From JAURVT01 sp049059935 (GTDB taxonomy: Bacteria > Actinomycetota > Actinomycetes > Propionibacteriales > Nocardioidaceae), in NCBI RefSeq assembly GCF_049059935.1, contig NZ_JBMGQR010000023.1:1-55573 (forward strand): a DNA stretch of 55,573 nucleotides, read 5' to 3'. The notes under the pieces are model-generated. The model saw only the letters and a list, made by a program, of their open reading frames with translations, was not told where the DNA came from and did no database searches. Each line of letters starts with the position of its first letter. Within the stretch, counting starts at the first letter, position 1. Below, in pieces: positions 21,044-29,721 of this stretch. The position numbers were made by a program, and so were the translations under genes.

Positions 21044-23467
21044 ATGACCGCCACCACCGCCCCGGCGCACCCGCGGACCACCCTCGCGGTCTGCTGCTCC
21101 GCGCTGTTCCTCAGCAGCCTGGACACCGCGGCCCTCGTCGTCGCCCTGCCCTCGCTGCAGGAGGACCTCGGACTGTCCGTCGCGCAGCTGCAGTGGGTCG
21201 TCGTCGCCAGCGCGCTCGCGCGAGGGAGCCTGCTGTTCTGGGCCGGGACGATGGCCGACCGCCACGGCGCCAAGCGAGTCCTGTGCTGGGGGGTGGCGAT
21301 CTTCGCCACCGCGTCGATCGCGTGCGCGTTCGCGCCGTCGGCGATCCCCCTGATCGGCCTCCGGCTGATGCAGGGACTGGGAGGGGCCCTGATGACCCCA
21401 GGGTCGATCGCGCTGCTGAGCGCCAGCTTCACCGACCCGCGGGAGCGGGGGAGGGCCCTCGGTTCCTGGAGCGCGACCGCCGGCATCTCGTCGGCCATCG
21501 GCCCGCTGGTGGGCGGGATCCTGATCACCGTCACCGACTGGCGCGCGGTCTTCCTCATCGCCGCACCCTTCGCAGCCACCGTGCTCCTGGCCTCCCGGCG
21601 GGTCGCCGAGGCGCCACGCGCGACCCGGGTGCGGCGCGCCGATCTCGCAGGTCAGGTCGTCGTCGCGGCCGCGATGCTGACGGTCACCCTAGGCCTGTCC
21701 GGGGCGGCGCGCGTCGGCTGGACCTCGCCACAGACCTGGGGCCCGTTGCTCGTCGCGGCCACCGCCACGGCCCTGCTGTGGCGGGTCGAGAACGCAGCCG
21801 ACGACCCCGTCATCGACCCCGACAACCTGCGCTCCCCGCTGCTCCGCGGCGCCATGACCACGGCCGGCTTCTCCTACCTGTGCCTGACCGGCGTCATGTT
21901 CGTCAACACCCTGTTCCTCCAACAAGTCCGGGGCCTGTCGGCCATCGCCGCCGGCGCGCTCGTCCTGCCGCTCACCCTCGCCACACTGGTCGCCGCCAAG
22001 GTCGCCGGCGCCTGGATGGGCTCACGAGGACCACGGCCGCCGGTGCTCCTCGCTCACACCTGCCTGACCACTGCCCTGCTCGTCCTCGCGCTCACCACGA
22101 GCGCCGACGGCCCGGTCGCACCCATGCTGCTCGGGTACGCGTTGCTGGGCACCGGCATGGGCCTGGCGAACCCGCCGTCCACCGCCGCCGCGATCGCGAG
22201 CCTGCCCGACGACCGCGCCGGCGCCGCGAGCGCCGTCACCAGCGTCTCGCGCCAGATCGGCATGAACCTCGGGACCGCCTTGGTCGGCTCGCTCGCCGTC
22301 TCGTTCGCCGCGCTCGCCACCACCGGGCCGCCGTCGGGTGCGACGGTCGCCGGCGCCATCGACCCCGACGCCTACGTGACCGGGATGCGCCTGACCTACC
22401 TGCTGCTCGGCGTGCTCGCGCTCGTCTGCCTCGCCACCGCCCACCGCCTGGTCCGTCCCGTGCCTCACCCGGACCCACCCCCGACCGCACCACCGACGGG
22501 AACCGCGACCGCGGCTCCCACGCACCCCGAAGGAGAGACCATGACCACCCAGACACCGACCACCGGACGCACCAAGGTCACCAGTGTCCGCACCGGAGCG
22601 ATCTTCACCCTGCCCTACCTGGTGGGACTGGAGAAGGGCTACTTCGCCGACGAGGGCATCGACCTCGAGCTGGTCGCCCCCGGTGCCTACAACGCCTCGG
22701 TCGCCCCGATCGAGGACCACACGCTCGTCAGCTCCTTCGGCGGCCTGTCCCGCGGCTTCGAGGAAGGCTCGGTGTCGTTCTACCGGGCGTGCGAGTGGGG
22801 CCAGGTCCGGCGCTCGCACGACTCCGAGCGCGGTGGCCAGATCGTCTCCAAGCGCGCCGCGATCGCCAGCCAGGCCATCTTCGTGCGTCCCGACTCGCCC
22901 GTCCTGCACCCCCAGGCACTCGCCGACAGGACCGTCGCGGTCAACTTCCACCACGGCTCGCACTACCTGGCCATCCAGACCCTCGAGGGCTTCGTCGACC
23001 CCGAGCACCTCAAGGTCGTCCACGTCGGGGGGCCCGCCGACCGCTACCGCGCACTGCGCGACGGCACCGTCGACGCGGTCGCCCTGATGGAGCCGTACAT
23101 CAGCCTCGCCCTGTCCCAGGGCTACCGCCTGGTCGCCGAGTCGTTCTACACCGGCGCCGAGATCGCGGGCGAGGACGTCGACGCCGACACCTTCGCCGCC
23201 ATCGACCGTGCCGTGAAGCGGGCCGTCGCCGACATCAACACCGACGTCACCCCCTACCTGCACTACTTCACCGAGGAGGTCCCCGACGACCTCGGCGAGC
23301 TCCAGGAGTCGCAGATCTCGCCCTGGCGACTCCGCTTTGCCGACCCCGAGCCCTACCCGCCCCACGAGTTCGACCAGACCTACCGCTGGCTGGTCAAGTG
23401 GGGCCTGGTCGACGACGGCTCCGACTTCGACACCCTCGTCGCCAACCGCGTCACCAGCCCCGCCTGA
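21044..23467 (+). CDS. MFS (DHA2-like) transporter in frame with a cytosolic substrate-binding-like domain
   Basis: One uninterrupted frame of 807 aa. Residues 1 to ~475 are a 14-segment DHA2-type MFS transporter: LFLSSLDTAALVVALPSL, motif A-like AGTMADRHGAKRV, LRLMQGLGGALMTPGSIALL, motif C-like SAIGPLVGG. A Pro/Thr-rich linker (HPDPPPTAPPTGTATAAPTH) follows. From Met500 a periplasmic-binding-protein fold without signal peptide runs to the end: VRTGAIFTLPYLVGLEKGYF, VSSFGGLSRGFEEGS, IFVRPDSPVLHPQALADRTV. No stop separates the two, but an AAGGAG (22530-22535) and ATG (22541) sit at the junction. The cell may make a fusion, a free 308-aa C-terminal protein, or both. The C-terminal part would be cytoplasmic. 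Confidence 0.8.
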   Translation: MTATTAPAHPRTTLAVCCSALFLSSLDTAALVVALPSLQEDLGLSVAQLQWVVVASALARGSLLFWAGTMADRHGAKRVLCWGVAIFATASIACAFAPSAIPLIGLRLMQGLGGALMTPGSIALLSASFTDPRERGRALGSWSATAGISSAIGPLVGGILITVTDWRAVFLIAAPFAATVLLASRRVAEAPRATRVRRADLAGQVVVAAAMLTVTLGLSGAARVGWTSPQTWGPLLVAATATALLWRVENAADDPVIDPDNLRSPLLRGAMTTAGFSYLCLTGVMFVNTLFLQQVRGLSAIAAGALVLPLTLATLVAAKVAGAWMGSRGPRPPVLLAHTCLTTALLVLALTTSADGPVAPMLLGYALLGTGMGLANPPSTAAAIASLPDDRAGAASAVTSVSRQIGMNLGTALVGSLAVSFAALATTGPPSGATVAGAIDPDAYVTGMRLTYLLLGVLALVCLATAHRLVRPVPHPDPPPTAPPTGTATAAPTHPEGETMTTQTPTTGRTKVTSVRTGAIFTLPYLVGLEKGYFADEGIDLELVAPGAYNASVAPIEDHTLVSSFGGLSRGFEEGSVSFYRACEWGQVRRSHDSERGGQIVSKRAAIASQAIFVRPDSPVLHPQALADRTVAVNFHHGSHYLAIQTLEGFVDPEHLKVVHVGGPADRYRALRDGTVDAVALMEPYISLALSQGYRLVAESFYTGAEIAGEDVDADTFAAIDRAVKRAVADINTDVTPYLHYFTEEVPDDLGELQESQISPWRLRFADPEPYPPHEFDQTYRWLVKWGLVDDGSDFDTLVANRVTSPA
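22541..23467 (+). CDS. Alternative internal start: free 308-aa SsuA/THI5-like protein
   Basis: Nested in frame in the 3' part of the MFS reading frame. ATG 22541 has AAGGAG five bases upstream, better than the site before the MFS start itself. The product lacks any signal peptide and so is not a conventional ABC binding protein. Similar folds serve as cytosolic enzymes (the DszB desulfinase, the THI5 pyrimidine synthase). Compared from memory with DszB, FGG and FVR-DSP landmarks are shared. The catalytic Cys position is not Cys and the Arg before FGG is Ser, so desulfinase activity is not supported. Confidence 0.6.
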   Translation: MTTQTPTTGRTKVTSVRTGAIFTLPYLVGLEKGYFADEGIDLELVAPGAYNASVAPIEDHTLVSSFGGLSRGFEEGSVSFYRACEWGQVRRSHDSERGGQIVSKRAAIASQAIFVRPDSPVLHPQALADRTVAVNFHHGSHYLAIQTLEGFVDPEHLKVVHVGGPADRYRALRDGTVDAVALMEPYISLALSQGYRLVAESFYTGAEIAGEDVDADTFAAIDRAVKRAVADINTDVTPYLHYFTEEVPDDLGELQESQISPWRLRFADPEPYPPHEFDQTYRWLVKWGLVDDGSDFDTLVANRVTSPA

Positions 23468-23474
23468 GCACCAC

Positions 23475-23502
23475 GGCGGGCGCACCCCCGGGTGCGCCCG
23501 CC
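23475..23502 (+). terminator. Strong GC hairpin terminator after the MFS/binding-protein gene
   Basis: Perfect 12-bp stem, GGCGGGCGCACC pairing with GGTGCGCCCGCC, with a 4-nt loop (CCCG), starting 8 nt after the stop. A second inverted repeat follows at once: CGCTCCGCATG (23504-23514) with CATGCGGAGCG (23532-23542), 17-nt loop. Together they should end the plus-strand transport operon. Confidence 0.75.
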
Positions 23503-23529
23503 ACGCTCCGCATGTCCCGCACGACCATC

Positions 23530-23546
23530 GTCATGCGGAGCGCGAC
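23530..23546. repeat. GGA-centred palindromic repeat, copy 1
   Basis: GTCATGC-GGA-GCGCGAC, an imperfect copy of the motif seen best at 35289-35305. Flanks also match that copy: ATCGT before, and GACC then AGCGG after. Most of a 36-nt alignment is identical. It lies in the intergenic region 23468-23735, which holds no other feature apart from the terminators. Confidence 0.5.
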
Positions 23547-23735
23547 CAAAGCGGCATCCCCCGCTGGTGGGTCGGTCGTGACTGGTCGGTCAAGTGGATC
23601 TCAGTCGGTGGTTCTCGCCGAACGGAATTAGTCGGCAGCGTGTCGGCGGATCGTGCCACGATCAGTCCACCCGACGGCTGCAAGTTGCTCGGCCGTCCGG
23701 GCAAGGTCCTGACCCACGCTAGGAGGTGAGCCGAG

Positions 23736-24422
23736 GTGGACTTCAACGACGACACCGCGACCGACCCGACGCACGCGCTGACAGAGCTGGAGCTGGTCGA
23801 GGAAGGGCTCGATGACTGGCGGATGCTGATCGACCGGCTGCACGCCAGCTTCGACACCGGCGACTTCGCCACCGCGGTCCGGCTCGTCGACGCGATCGCG
23901 GTCGCCGCCGAGGAGGCGGACCACCATCCCGACCTCGACCTGAGCCACGGGCGGCTCGACATCCGGCTGATCACCCACGACACCGGCGGCGTCACCTCGC
24001 GCGACGTGGCACTGGCACGCACGATCAGCAACCTGGCCCACGACCTCGGCGGGGTCACACCGCGCCCGGAGCGCACCAGTGTCCTCGAGCTCGGACTCGA
24101 CTCGGCCGATGAGGCACAGATCAGGCCGTTCTGGGCGGCCCTGCTCGACTACGACACGGTGGAGGCATGGGGCGAGCTGCAGCTCCGCGATGCCACCGGG
24201 CGCCGCGCGTCGATCTGGTTCCAGCCCACCGAGACCCACGACGTCCCGCGGCAGCGCTGGCACCTCGATCTGCGAGTCCCGCCCGAGGTGGTCCAGACCC
24301 GCATCGCCGCCGCGCTCAAGGCCGGCGGCGAGCTGGTCGACGACACCGCTGCCCCGGCGTTCTGGGTGCTCGCCGACCCCCAGGGCAACCGCGCATGCCT
24401 GACGACGTGGCAAGGGCGCTAG
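23736..24422 (+). CDS. Fused pterin-4a-carbinolamine dehydratase-like and glyoxalase (VOC) domains
   Basis: 228 aa, GTG start behind an exceptionally good AGGAGGTGAG. Residues ~15-115 carry the PCD/DCoH signature AEEADHHPDLDLSHGRLDIRL, then THDTGGVTSRDVALA. Residues ~118-228 are a VOC fold (VLELGLDSADEAQIRPFWAALL, WHLDLRVPPEVVQTRIAAAL, FWVLADPQGNRACL). This two-domain arrangement recurs in actinobacteria. Whether it recycles pterin in vivo is unproven, since no aromatic amino acid hydroxylase lies nearby. Confidence 0.85.
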   Translation: MDFNDDTATDPTHALTELELVEEGLDDWRMLIDRLHASFDTGDFATAVRLVDAIAVAAEEADHHPDLDLSHGRLDIRLITHDTGGVTSRDVALARTISNLAHDLGGVTPRPERTSVLELGLDSADEAQIRPFWAALLDYDTVEAWGELQLRDATGRRASIWFQPTETHDVPRQRWHLDLRVPPEVVQTRIAAALKAGGELVDDTAAPAFWVLADPQGNRACLTTWQGR

Positions 24423-24573
24423 CCCAAAATGATCGGCGAGCGGCGCCGGTCATGGATCCTCTGCGGACCGGTCGCTGACTGCGAGGAGCGGTGGGCGACC
24501 GGCGTCGCTAGACGTTCCTGCCGCGGTCACTCCGCTCGACGGTGCACTGGGCGACATTCGCCGCCGTCAGGTG

Positions 24574-24586
24574 TACGCGGAGCGTA
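24574..24586. repeat. GGA-centred palindromic repeat, copy 2
   Basis: TACGC-GGA-GCGTA, a perfect 5-bp inverted repeat around GGA, about 50 nt upstream of the monooxygenase start. Core identical to the copy at 35289. The intergenic region 24423-24637 shows nothing else beyond the -10 box at 24626. Confidence 0.45.
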
Positions 24587-24637
24587 GACGAGTCAAGAAT
24601 CTTCTCCGACCGCCTGATGCGGCGTTAGCCTCTGTCG

Positions 24638-25000
24638 ATGGCGAGAGCACGAGACGAGATCCACGGGAGCGCCCGGATGGTGATCCGCGAGGGCAAGCTC
24701 GAGGAGTTCAAGCGGCTCGCCGCGCAGTGCGTCGAGATCGTCCGGACCAAGGACTCCGGGACCATCGAGTACGACCTGTTCCTGAACGCGGACGGCACCG
24801 TGTGTTTCGTCCACGAGCGCTACCGCGACTCCGCCGCTGGCTTGGAGCACATGGCGAACATCGGCCCGATGATGGAGCCGCTGTCGGAGGTCTGCACCGT
24901 CAGCGGCGAGATCTGCGGCACGCCGAGCCCGGAGCTGCGCCAGGCGCTCGAGGCCGCCGGCGTGACGATCTACGAACCGTTGGTGCGCCTGCGGCGGTGA
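24638..25000 (+). CDS. Antibiotic biosynthesis monooxygenase (ABM) domain protein
   Basis: 120 aa. A single ABM/YgiN-like ferredoxin fold: ARMVIREGKLEEFKRLAAQCVEIV, GTIEYDLFLNADGTVCFVHERYRDSAAGLEHM. Family members are small dimeric quinol or haem-related monooxygenases. ATG 24638 is preceded by TAGCCT with a 6-nt gap, so transcription probably starts at the A of ATG (leaderless). Stands alone, so the substrate is open. Confidence 0.85.
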   Translation: MARARDEIHGSARMVIREGKLEEFKRLAAQCVEIVRTKDSGTIEYDLFLNADGTVCFVHERYRDSAAGLEHMANIGPMMEPLSEVCTVSGEICGTPSPELRQALEAAGVTIYEPLVRLRR

Positions 25001-25171
25001 GTGGCCTGGGGTCCGCGGAACCGGGCGACGCGTCCGGTGACGGATGGGCTCACGGCGCGACCCGGTGACCGATCCCCTGCGGGGACGCCGGTGTGCGCGG
25101 GGGACTAGCGGGGAGAGCGGTGCCGGTAGGCGTTCATGGTGTGGTCAGGCGCAGCTCGCTGAGCGGACGAT

Positions 25172-25636
25172 CTAGTAGGCAAGGTTGACGCCGGTCCAGG
25201 ACTCGTTCTGGCTGACGTCGGCCACGACCTCCAACCAGTCGGGCACGGCGCCCGTCGGCTCGTCACCGTCATCGATCTCGGCTACTAGGGTCCCGTTCTC
25301 GTGCTCGTCGATGGCGACGAGGAACCCGTCTCGATGGACCATGTGCCGCGTCTTGGTCAGCGACCGTGCCGGCATGGCGATCAGAGCCGCCCACTCGGCG
25401 TTGTCTAGGTAGAGGTTGGTGCAAGCCACTTCACCTGGCCCGTCCGTCAGCCGGATCTTCTGCGCCAACTTGCGGGTCACTGATCCGTCGCTCGTCCTTA
25501 CCTCGCGCAGGCGCAGACGAGTCCCCAAGACGTAGCGGTCGTGAATCTCCTTGGTGCTGCTCACGCCGTCGGGGAGCCGGGCCACGATGAAGCGTCGCTC
25601 TCGCTCAACCACGGCGTACTTCAACGAGACCTGCAT
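25172..25636 (-). CDS. CYTH-domain (triphosphate tunnel metalloenzyme) protein
   Basis: 154 aa. The CYTH fold is recognisable by N-terminal VVERERRFIV (ExExK-like motif written ERERR). Alternating basic strands follow: DRYVLGTRLRLREVR and SVTRKLAQKIRLTD. Acidic strands close it: FLVAIDEHENGTLVAEIDD. Members bind triphosphates (inorganic triphosphatase, thiamine triphosphatase, class IV adenylate cyclase). The ExExK Lys is Arg here, so activity is uncertain. Transcribed alone, convergent with the ABM gene. Confidence 0.8.
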   Translation of the reverse strand: MQVSLKYAVVERERRFIVARLPDGVSSTKEIHDRYVLGTRLRLREVRTSDGSVTRKLAQKIRLTDGPGEVACTNLYLDNAEWAALIAMPARSLTKTRHMVHRDGFLVAIDEHENGTLVAEIDDGDEPTGAVPDWLEVVADVSQNESWTGVNLAY

Positions 25637-25850
25637 CTGCTGAGCCTAGAGCGCCCGAGGTGCTGGCTACAGGAGCGACCGACCGTGGTTGTCAGACACC
25701 CCACAAACGGTTCCTGATGTGGTCTCGCCCGGAGCGATGGTCTGGGTGGTGAGGCTGACCGGCTTGGATGTGGTGTTCAGATCGAGCGGACGGCGAGGCA
25801 GCCACTGCTGGTGACTCCCTCCGGTGCGGCGCCGACCGTAGCCTGGTGCG

Positions 25851-26795
25851 ATGACGAACGGTGAACCGTCGACAGGCTCGCGGCAGGAGCTGCGTGGGCA
25901 GATTCGGGAGTTCCTTGCGTCCAGGCGTGCGCGACTCAGTCCGGAGCAGGCGGGGTTGCCCGTCTACGGTGGCGGCCGGCGGCGTGTGGCGGGGTTGCGG
26001 CGCGAGGAGGTCGCGGTGCTGGCCGGTGTGTCGCCGCAGTACTACATCCGTTTCGAGCGCGGTGATGCCACCGGCATCTCGCCTGGCATCGTCGACGACA
26101 TCGCCCGCGCCCTGCAGCTCGACGCCGCGGAGCGGGCCCACCTGCTGCACCTGCTGCGGACGGCCATCGCGCCCACGCGCGCCCCGCAGCGACCGGTCAG
26201 CGCGACCGAGCAGGTGCGTCCGACCGTCCAGCGCCTGTTGGACGCGATGGAGTCCGTGCCCGCCACCGTGCTGAGCGGGCGGCTCGACGTCCTCGCGGCC
26301 AATGGGCTGGGCCGAGCGTTGTTCTCGCCGGTCTTCGCCGGGCCGGATCCGGTCCCGAACATGGCCCTGTTCACGTTCCTGGACCCGCAGGCCCCGGCCC
26401 TGTTCCGCGACTGGGGCACCGTCGCGAACGACACGGTCGCGATCCTGCGTGCCGAGGCTGGGCGCGACCCGCACGACCGCGACCTGTCCGACCTCGTCGG
26501 GCGGCTTTCCACCCGCAGCGACGACTTCCGCGTCCGCTGGGCGGCGCACGACGTCCGTATCCACTCCGACGGGGTCAAGCGGTTCCGCCACCCGGTGGTC
26601 GGTGACCTCGACCTGCCGTTCGAGACGCTTCCCCTCGGGTTCGACACCACCTCGGGGATCGTCGCGTACACCGCCGTGCCTGACTCGGCCTCGGCTGACG
26701 CCCTGTCGCTGCTGGCCAGCTGGGCGGCGAGCGATGCCGGTGCCGCTTCTGCGACACCGGCACCGTCCAGGCCCGCGCGCCCCGACGTCGGCTGA
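25851..26795 (+). CDS. XRE-family regulator with MmyB-like ligand domain
   Basis: 314 aa. N-terminal HTH (EFLASRRARLSPEQAGLPV, GGRRRVAGLRREEVAVLAGVS, YYIRFERGD). A ~180-residue MmyB-type PAS-like domain follows (VPATVLSGRLDVLAANGLGRALF; FRDWGTVANDTVAILRAEAGRDP; VRIHSDGVKRFRHPVVGDL). TAGCCT ends 6 nt before ATG, so the start looks leaderless. It heads an SDR, F420-type reductase, AKR gene string in the same direction, the usual MmyB-family arrangement, and likely controls it. MmyB relatives may bind fatty acids or related ligands. Confidence 0.9.
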   Translation: MTNGEPSTGSRQELRGQIREFLASRRARLSPEQAGLPVYGGGRRRVAGLRREEVAVLAGVSPQYYIRFERGDATGISPGIVDDIARALQLDAAERAHLLHLLRTAIAPTRAPQRPVSATEQVRPTVQRLLDAMESVPATVLSGRLDVLAANGLGRALFSPVFAGPDPVPNMALFTFLDPQAPALFRDWGTVANDTVAILRAEAGRDPHDRDLSDLVGRLSTRSDDFRVRWAAHDVRIHSDGVKRFRHPVVGDLDLPFETLPLGFDTTSGIVAYTAVPDSASADALSLLASWAASDAGAASATPAPSRPARPDVG

Positions 26796-26915
26796 CCAGG
26801 GGGCCACGGTCGGTGACCCCCTCGACAGGGACTCCCGCACCGCTTTCGAGCCTGGTTCCGTAGGTGGTGCGTCGCCGCACGGCGGCGCACCACTCACCTG
26901 CGGAGGACAACGCCC

Positions 26916-27758
26916 ATGACCGAGAAGAAGGTGTGGCTCGTCACCGGCGCGGGCCGCGGACTGGGCACCGACATCGTCCGCGCCGCCCTGGCTGCAGGGC
27001 ACGCCGTGGTGGCTACGGCGCGCAGCACCGACAGCATCACCGCCGCCCTCGACGAGCACGACGACCTCCTGGCGGTCGCGCTCGACGTCACCGACCCGCA
27101 AGCCTCCGTGGCTGCGGTCGCGGCGGCGGTCGAGCGGTTCGGCCGCCTGGACGTCCTGGTCAACAACGCCGGCAGCTTCCAGGCGGGTTTCTTCGAGGAG
27201 ATGACGCCCGAGGCGTTCCGGTCCCAGATCGAGACCACCCTGTTCGGACCGACGAACACCATCCGGGCCGCGCTGCCCCAGATGAGGGCCCAGCGCTCCG
27301 GGCTGGTCATCACCGTCTCGTCGACGGCGGCCATCGTCGTCGGCGGCGACTTCCAGACCGCCTACGCCGCGTCCAAGTTCGGCATCGAGGGCTTCATGGA
27401 GGCCCTCGCGTTCGAGGTGGCGCCGTTCGGCATCCGCACCCAGACCGTGGTCCCCGGCTTCTTCCGCACCGAGCTGCTCTCGCCGCAGTCCACCCAGTAC
27501 GCCGAGCCGTCCATCGACGACTACGCCGAGCGCACCCGCGCCACCGTCGAGGCATGGCGCGGCATGGACGGCCAGCAGGGTGGCGACCCCGCGAAGCTCG
27601 GACGCGCCATCGTCGCCCTGGGGGACTCCGACGAGCCCCCGGCCCGGTTCATCGCCGGTTCGGACGCCGTCGCCGCCACCGAGGACAAGGCCCGGACGCT
27701 CCTGACGCAGGCCGACGCCCACCGCGACCTGTCGGCCTCCCTCGGCCACGACGCCTGA
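26916..27758 (+). CDS. Short-chain dehydrogenase/reductase (SDR)
   Basis: 280 aa. Classical SDR: cofactor motif LVTGAGRGLGTDIVRAAL, ALDVTDPQASV, NNAGS (LVNNAGSFQAGFF), catalytic Ser in ITVSSTAAIV, YAASKFGIEGFMEALAFEVAPFGI with catalytic Tyr/Lys, and VVPGFFRTELL. A GCGGAGG Shine-Dalgarno lies upstream. Second gene after the XRE regulator and 16 nt before the next gene. Probably reduces a carbonyl or oxidises an alcohol with NADP(H). Confidence 0.92.
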   Translation: MTEKKVWLVTGAGRGLGTDIVRAALAAGHAVVATARSTDSITAALDEHDDLLAVALDVTDPQASVAAVAAAVERFGRLDVLVNNAGSFQAGFFEEMTPEAFRSQIETTLFGPTNTIRAALPQMRAQRSGLVITVSSTAAIVVGGDFQTAYAASKFGIEGFMEALAFEVAPFGIRTQTVVPGFFRTELLSPQSTQYAEPSIDDYAERTRATVEAWRGMDGQQGGDPAKLGRAIVALGDSDEPPARFIAGSDAVAATEDKARTLLTQADAHRDLSASLGHDA

Positions 27759-27774
27759 AAGGCACCCCACCACC

Positions 27775-28524
27775 ATGACCACCCCCCTGGGCATCATCGG
27801 CTCCGGTGCGATCGGCGGCACCATCGCGCGGCTCGCCGTCGCGGCCGGCCTCGACGTCGTCCTCGCCAACTCGCGCGGACCGCAGACGCTCACCGCGCTC
27901 GTCGACGAGCTCGGCCCACACGCCCGTGCCGCGACCGTCTCCGAGGTCGCCCGCGAGGCCGACCTGGTGATCACAGCGATCCCGTTCATCGCCCACACCG
28001 AGCTCCCGGCCGACGACCTCGCCGGCAAGATCGTCATCGACACCACCAACTACTACCCCCAGCGCGACGGACAGGTCGCCGCCCTCGACGAGGACCGGTC
28101 GACCGCCAGTGAGCTCGTCCAGGCGCACCTGGCCGACTCGCACGTCGTCAAGGCCTTCAACAACATCACCTTCGCCAGCCTGGGCAACGGGGCCCGCCCC
28201 GCAGGCGCCGCCGACCGCAGCACCCTGCCCATCGCAGGTGAGGACGAGACGTCCAAGGCCCGAGTCGCCGAGCTTCTCGACACCCTCGGTTACGACGCGC
28301 TCGACATCGGCGGACTCGCCGACAGCTGGCGCACCGAGCCCGGAACCCCGGTCTACTGCGACCCCTACATGCCGCCCTGGCCCACCCAGAGGCTCACCCT
28401 CGACGAGCTCGTCCAGTGGCTCCTGTCCGCGCCGGTGATCCCGGTCTCGACCAGAAGGGCCCACGAGCTCGTGGAGACCGCCGTCCGCGGCCCCGCGGGC
28501 GGCTACTTCCCCGACGTCCAGTAG
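27775..28524 (+). CDS. NADPH-dependent F420 reductase-like oxidoreductase
   Basis: 249 aa. N-terminal Rossmann motif GIIGSGAIGGTIARLAVAAG, then LANSRGPQTL, a 6-phosphogluconate-dehydrogenase-like core (ADLVITAIPFIAHTELP; KIVIDTTNYYPQRDGQ) and SHVVKAFNNITFASLG. This matches the FNO/YdfG-like 'NADP oxidoreductase coenzyme F420-dependent' family. Many members act as plain NADP reductases rather than on F420. Co-transcribed with SDR and AKR. Confidence 0.85.
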   Translation: MTTPLGIIGSGAIGGTIARLAVAAGLDVVLANSRGPQTLTALVDELGPHARAATVSEVAREADLVITAIPFIAHTELPADDLAGKIVIDTTNYYPQRDGQVAALDEDRSTASELVQAHLADSHVVKAFNNITFASLGNGARPAGAADRSTLPIAGEDETSKARVAELLDTLGYDALDIGGLADSWRTEPGTPVYCDPYMPPWPTQRLTLDELVQWLLSAPVIPVSTRRAHELVETAVRGPAGGYFPDVQ

Positions 28525-28566
28525 CAGCGCAGCCTCTCGATCCACGACCGCCCTGAAAGGCGAACC

Positions 28567-29547
28567 ATGCAGAACGCACACCTCGGCCCGCTCGAGGTCT
28601 CCCGCATCGGCCTCGGCGCCATGACGATGGCCGGCACCTACACCTCCGGCGGCGCCCTCGACGACGACGAGTCCATCCGCACCATCCACCGCGCCCTCGA
28701 CCTCGGCGTCACCCACATCGACACCGCCGAGGTCTATGGCCCGTTCCACAGCGAGGAGCTCGTCGGCCGAGCCATCGCCGGGCGACGCGACCAGGTGGTC
28801 GTCGCCACCAAGTTCGGGCTCGTCTCCCACGCCGGAGGCGGGCCCGGCACCGTCGACAGCAGCCCCGCCAACGTGCGCGCCGCCGTCGAGGGATCGCTGC
28901 GACGCCTCGGCACCGACCACATCGACCTGTACTACCAGCACCGGGTCGATCCCAAGACCCCGATCGAGGACACCGTCGGCGCGGTCGCCGACCTCGTGGC
29001 CGAGGGCAAGGTGCTGCACATCGGGCTGTCCGAGGCGTCGCCCGCGACCATCCGCCGCGCTCACGCCGTGCACCCCGTCGCCGCGCTGCAGACCGAGTAC
29101 TCCCTGTGGGCCCGCGAGCCCGAGGACGAGCTGCTCCCGCTGCTGCGCGAGATCGGTGCCGGCTTCGTCCCCTACTCGCCCCTCGGCCACGGGTTCCTCA
29201 CCGGCCAGATCCGCACCACCGACGACATCCCCGACGACGACTGGCGCAAGACCAACCCGCGCTTCACCGGCCAGAACTTCCAGCGCAACCTCGCCCTCAT
29301 CGACGAGGTCCGCGCCATCGGCGACGAGTCCGGCGCCACCCCCGCCCAGGTCGCGCTCGCCTGGCTCCTCGCCCAAGGCGCCGACATCGCCCCCATCCCC
29401 GGCACCCGCCGCGTCGCCCGCGTCGAGGAGAACACCGCCGCCGACACCGTCGACCTCACCGCCGACCAGCTCGCCCGCCTCGACGACCTCACACCCGCCG
29501 CCGGCGAGCGTCACGACGAGACCAACATGGCAACGATCGACCGCTAG
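28567..29547 (+). CDS. Aldo/keto reductase
   Basis: 326 aa. AKR TIM-barrel landmarks: GLGAMTMAGTY, DLGVTHIDTAEVYGPFHSEELVG, catalytic Lys in VVVATKFGLVSH, His in DLYYQHRVD, GLSEASPATIRRAHAVHPVAALQTEYSLW and the NADP-binding IPGTRRVARVEENT. Last gene of the XRE-linked operon. Substrate unknown. Confidence 0.92.
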   Translation: MQNAHLGPLEVSRIGLGAMTMAGTYTSGGALDDDESIRTIHRALDLGVTHIDTAEVYGPFHSEELVGRAIAGRRDQVVVATKFGLVSHAGGGPGTVDSSPANVRAAVEGSLRRLGTDHIDLYYQHRVDPKTPIEDTVGAVADLVAEGKVLHIGLSEASPATIRRAHAVHPVAALQTEYSLWAREPEDELLPLLREIGAGFVPYSPLGHGFLTGQIRTTDDIPDDDWRKTNPRFTGQNFQRNLALIDEVRAIGDESGATPAQVALAWLLAQGADIAPIPGTRRVARVEENTAADTVDLTADQLARLDDLTPAAGERHDETNMATIDR

Positions 29548-29721
29548 CTCGGCGCGCCACCGGACGCGGCGGTGAACAGCCCGACCGGAACGACGTCGAC
29601 CCTCACAGTCCCGTACGACCATCCCTTCGAGACCGCAGCAGTGTTGGCCGGTGGGCGGGGGAGCGGTACCGGTTGGGCTCGCGTTCTGGGCAGCCCGGAG
29701 GCCGGCGCGCGGGGACTGCCT

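Noticed and set aside
22541..23467. DszB-type desulfinase
   Set aside because: The catalytic Cys and the Arg before FGG remembered from DszB are not present at the matching positions, so only the fold is supported.
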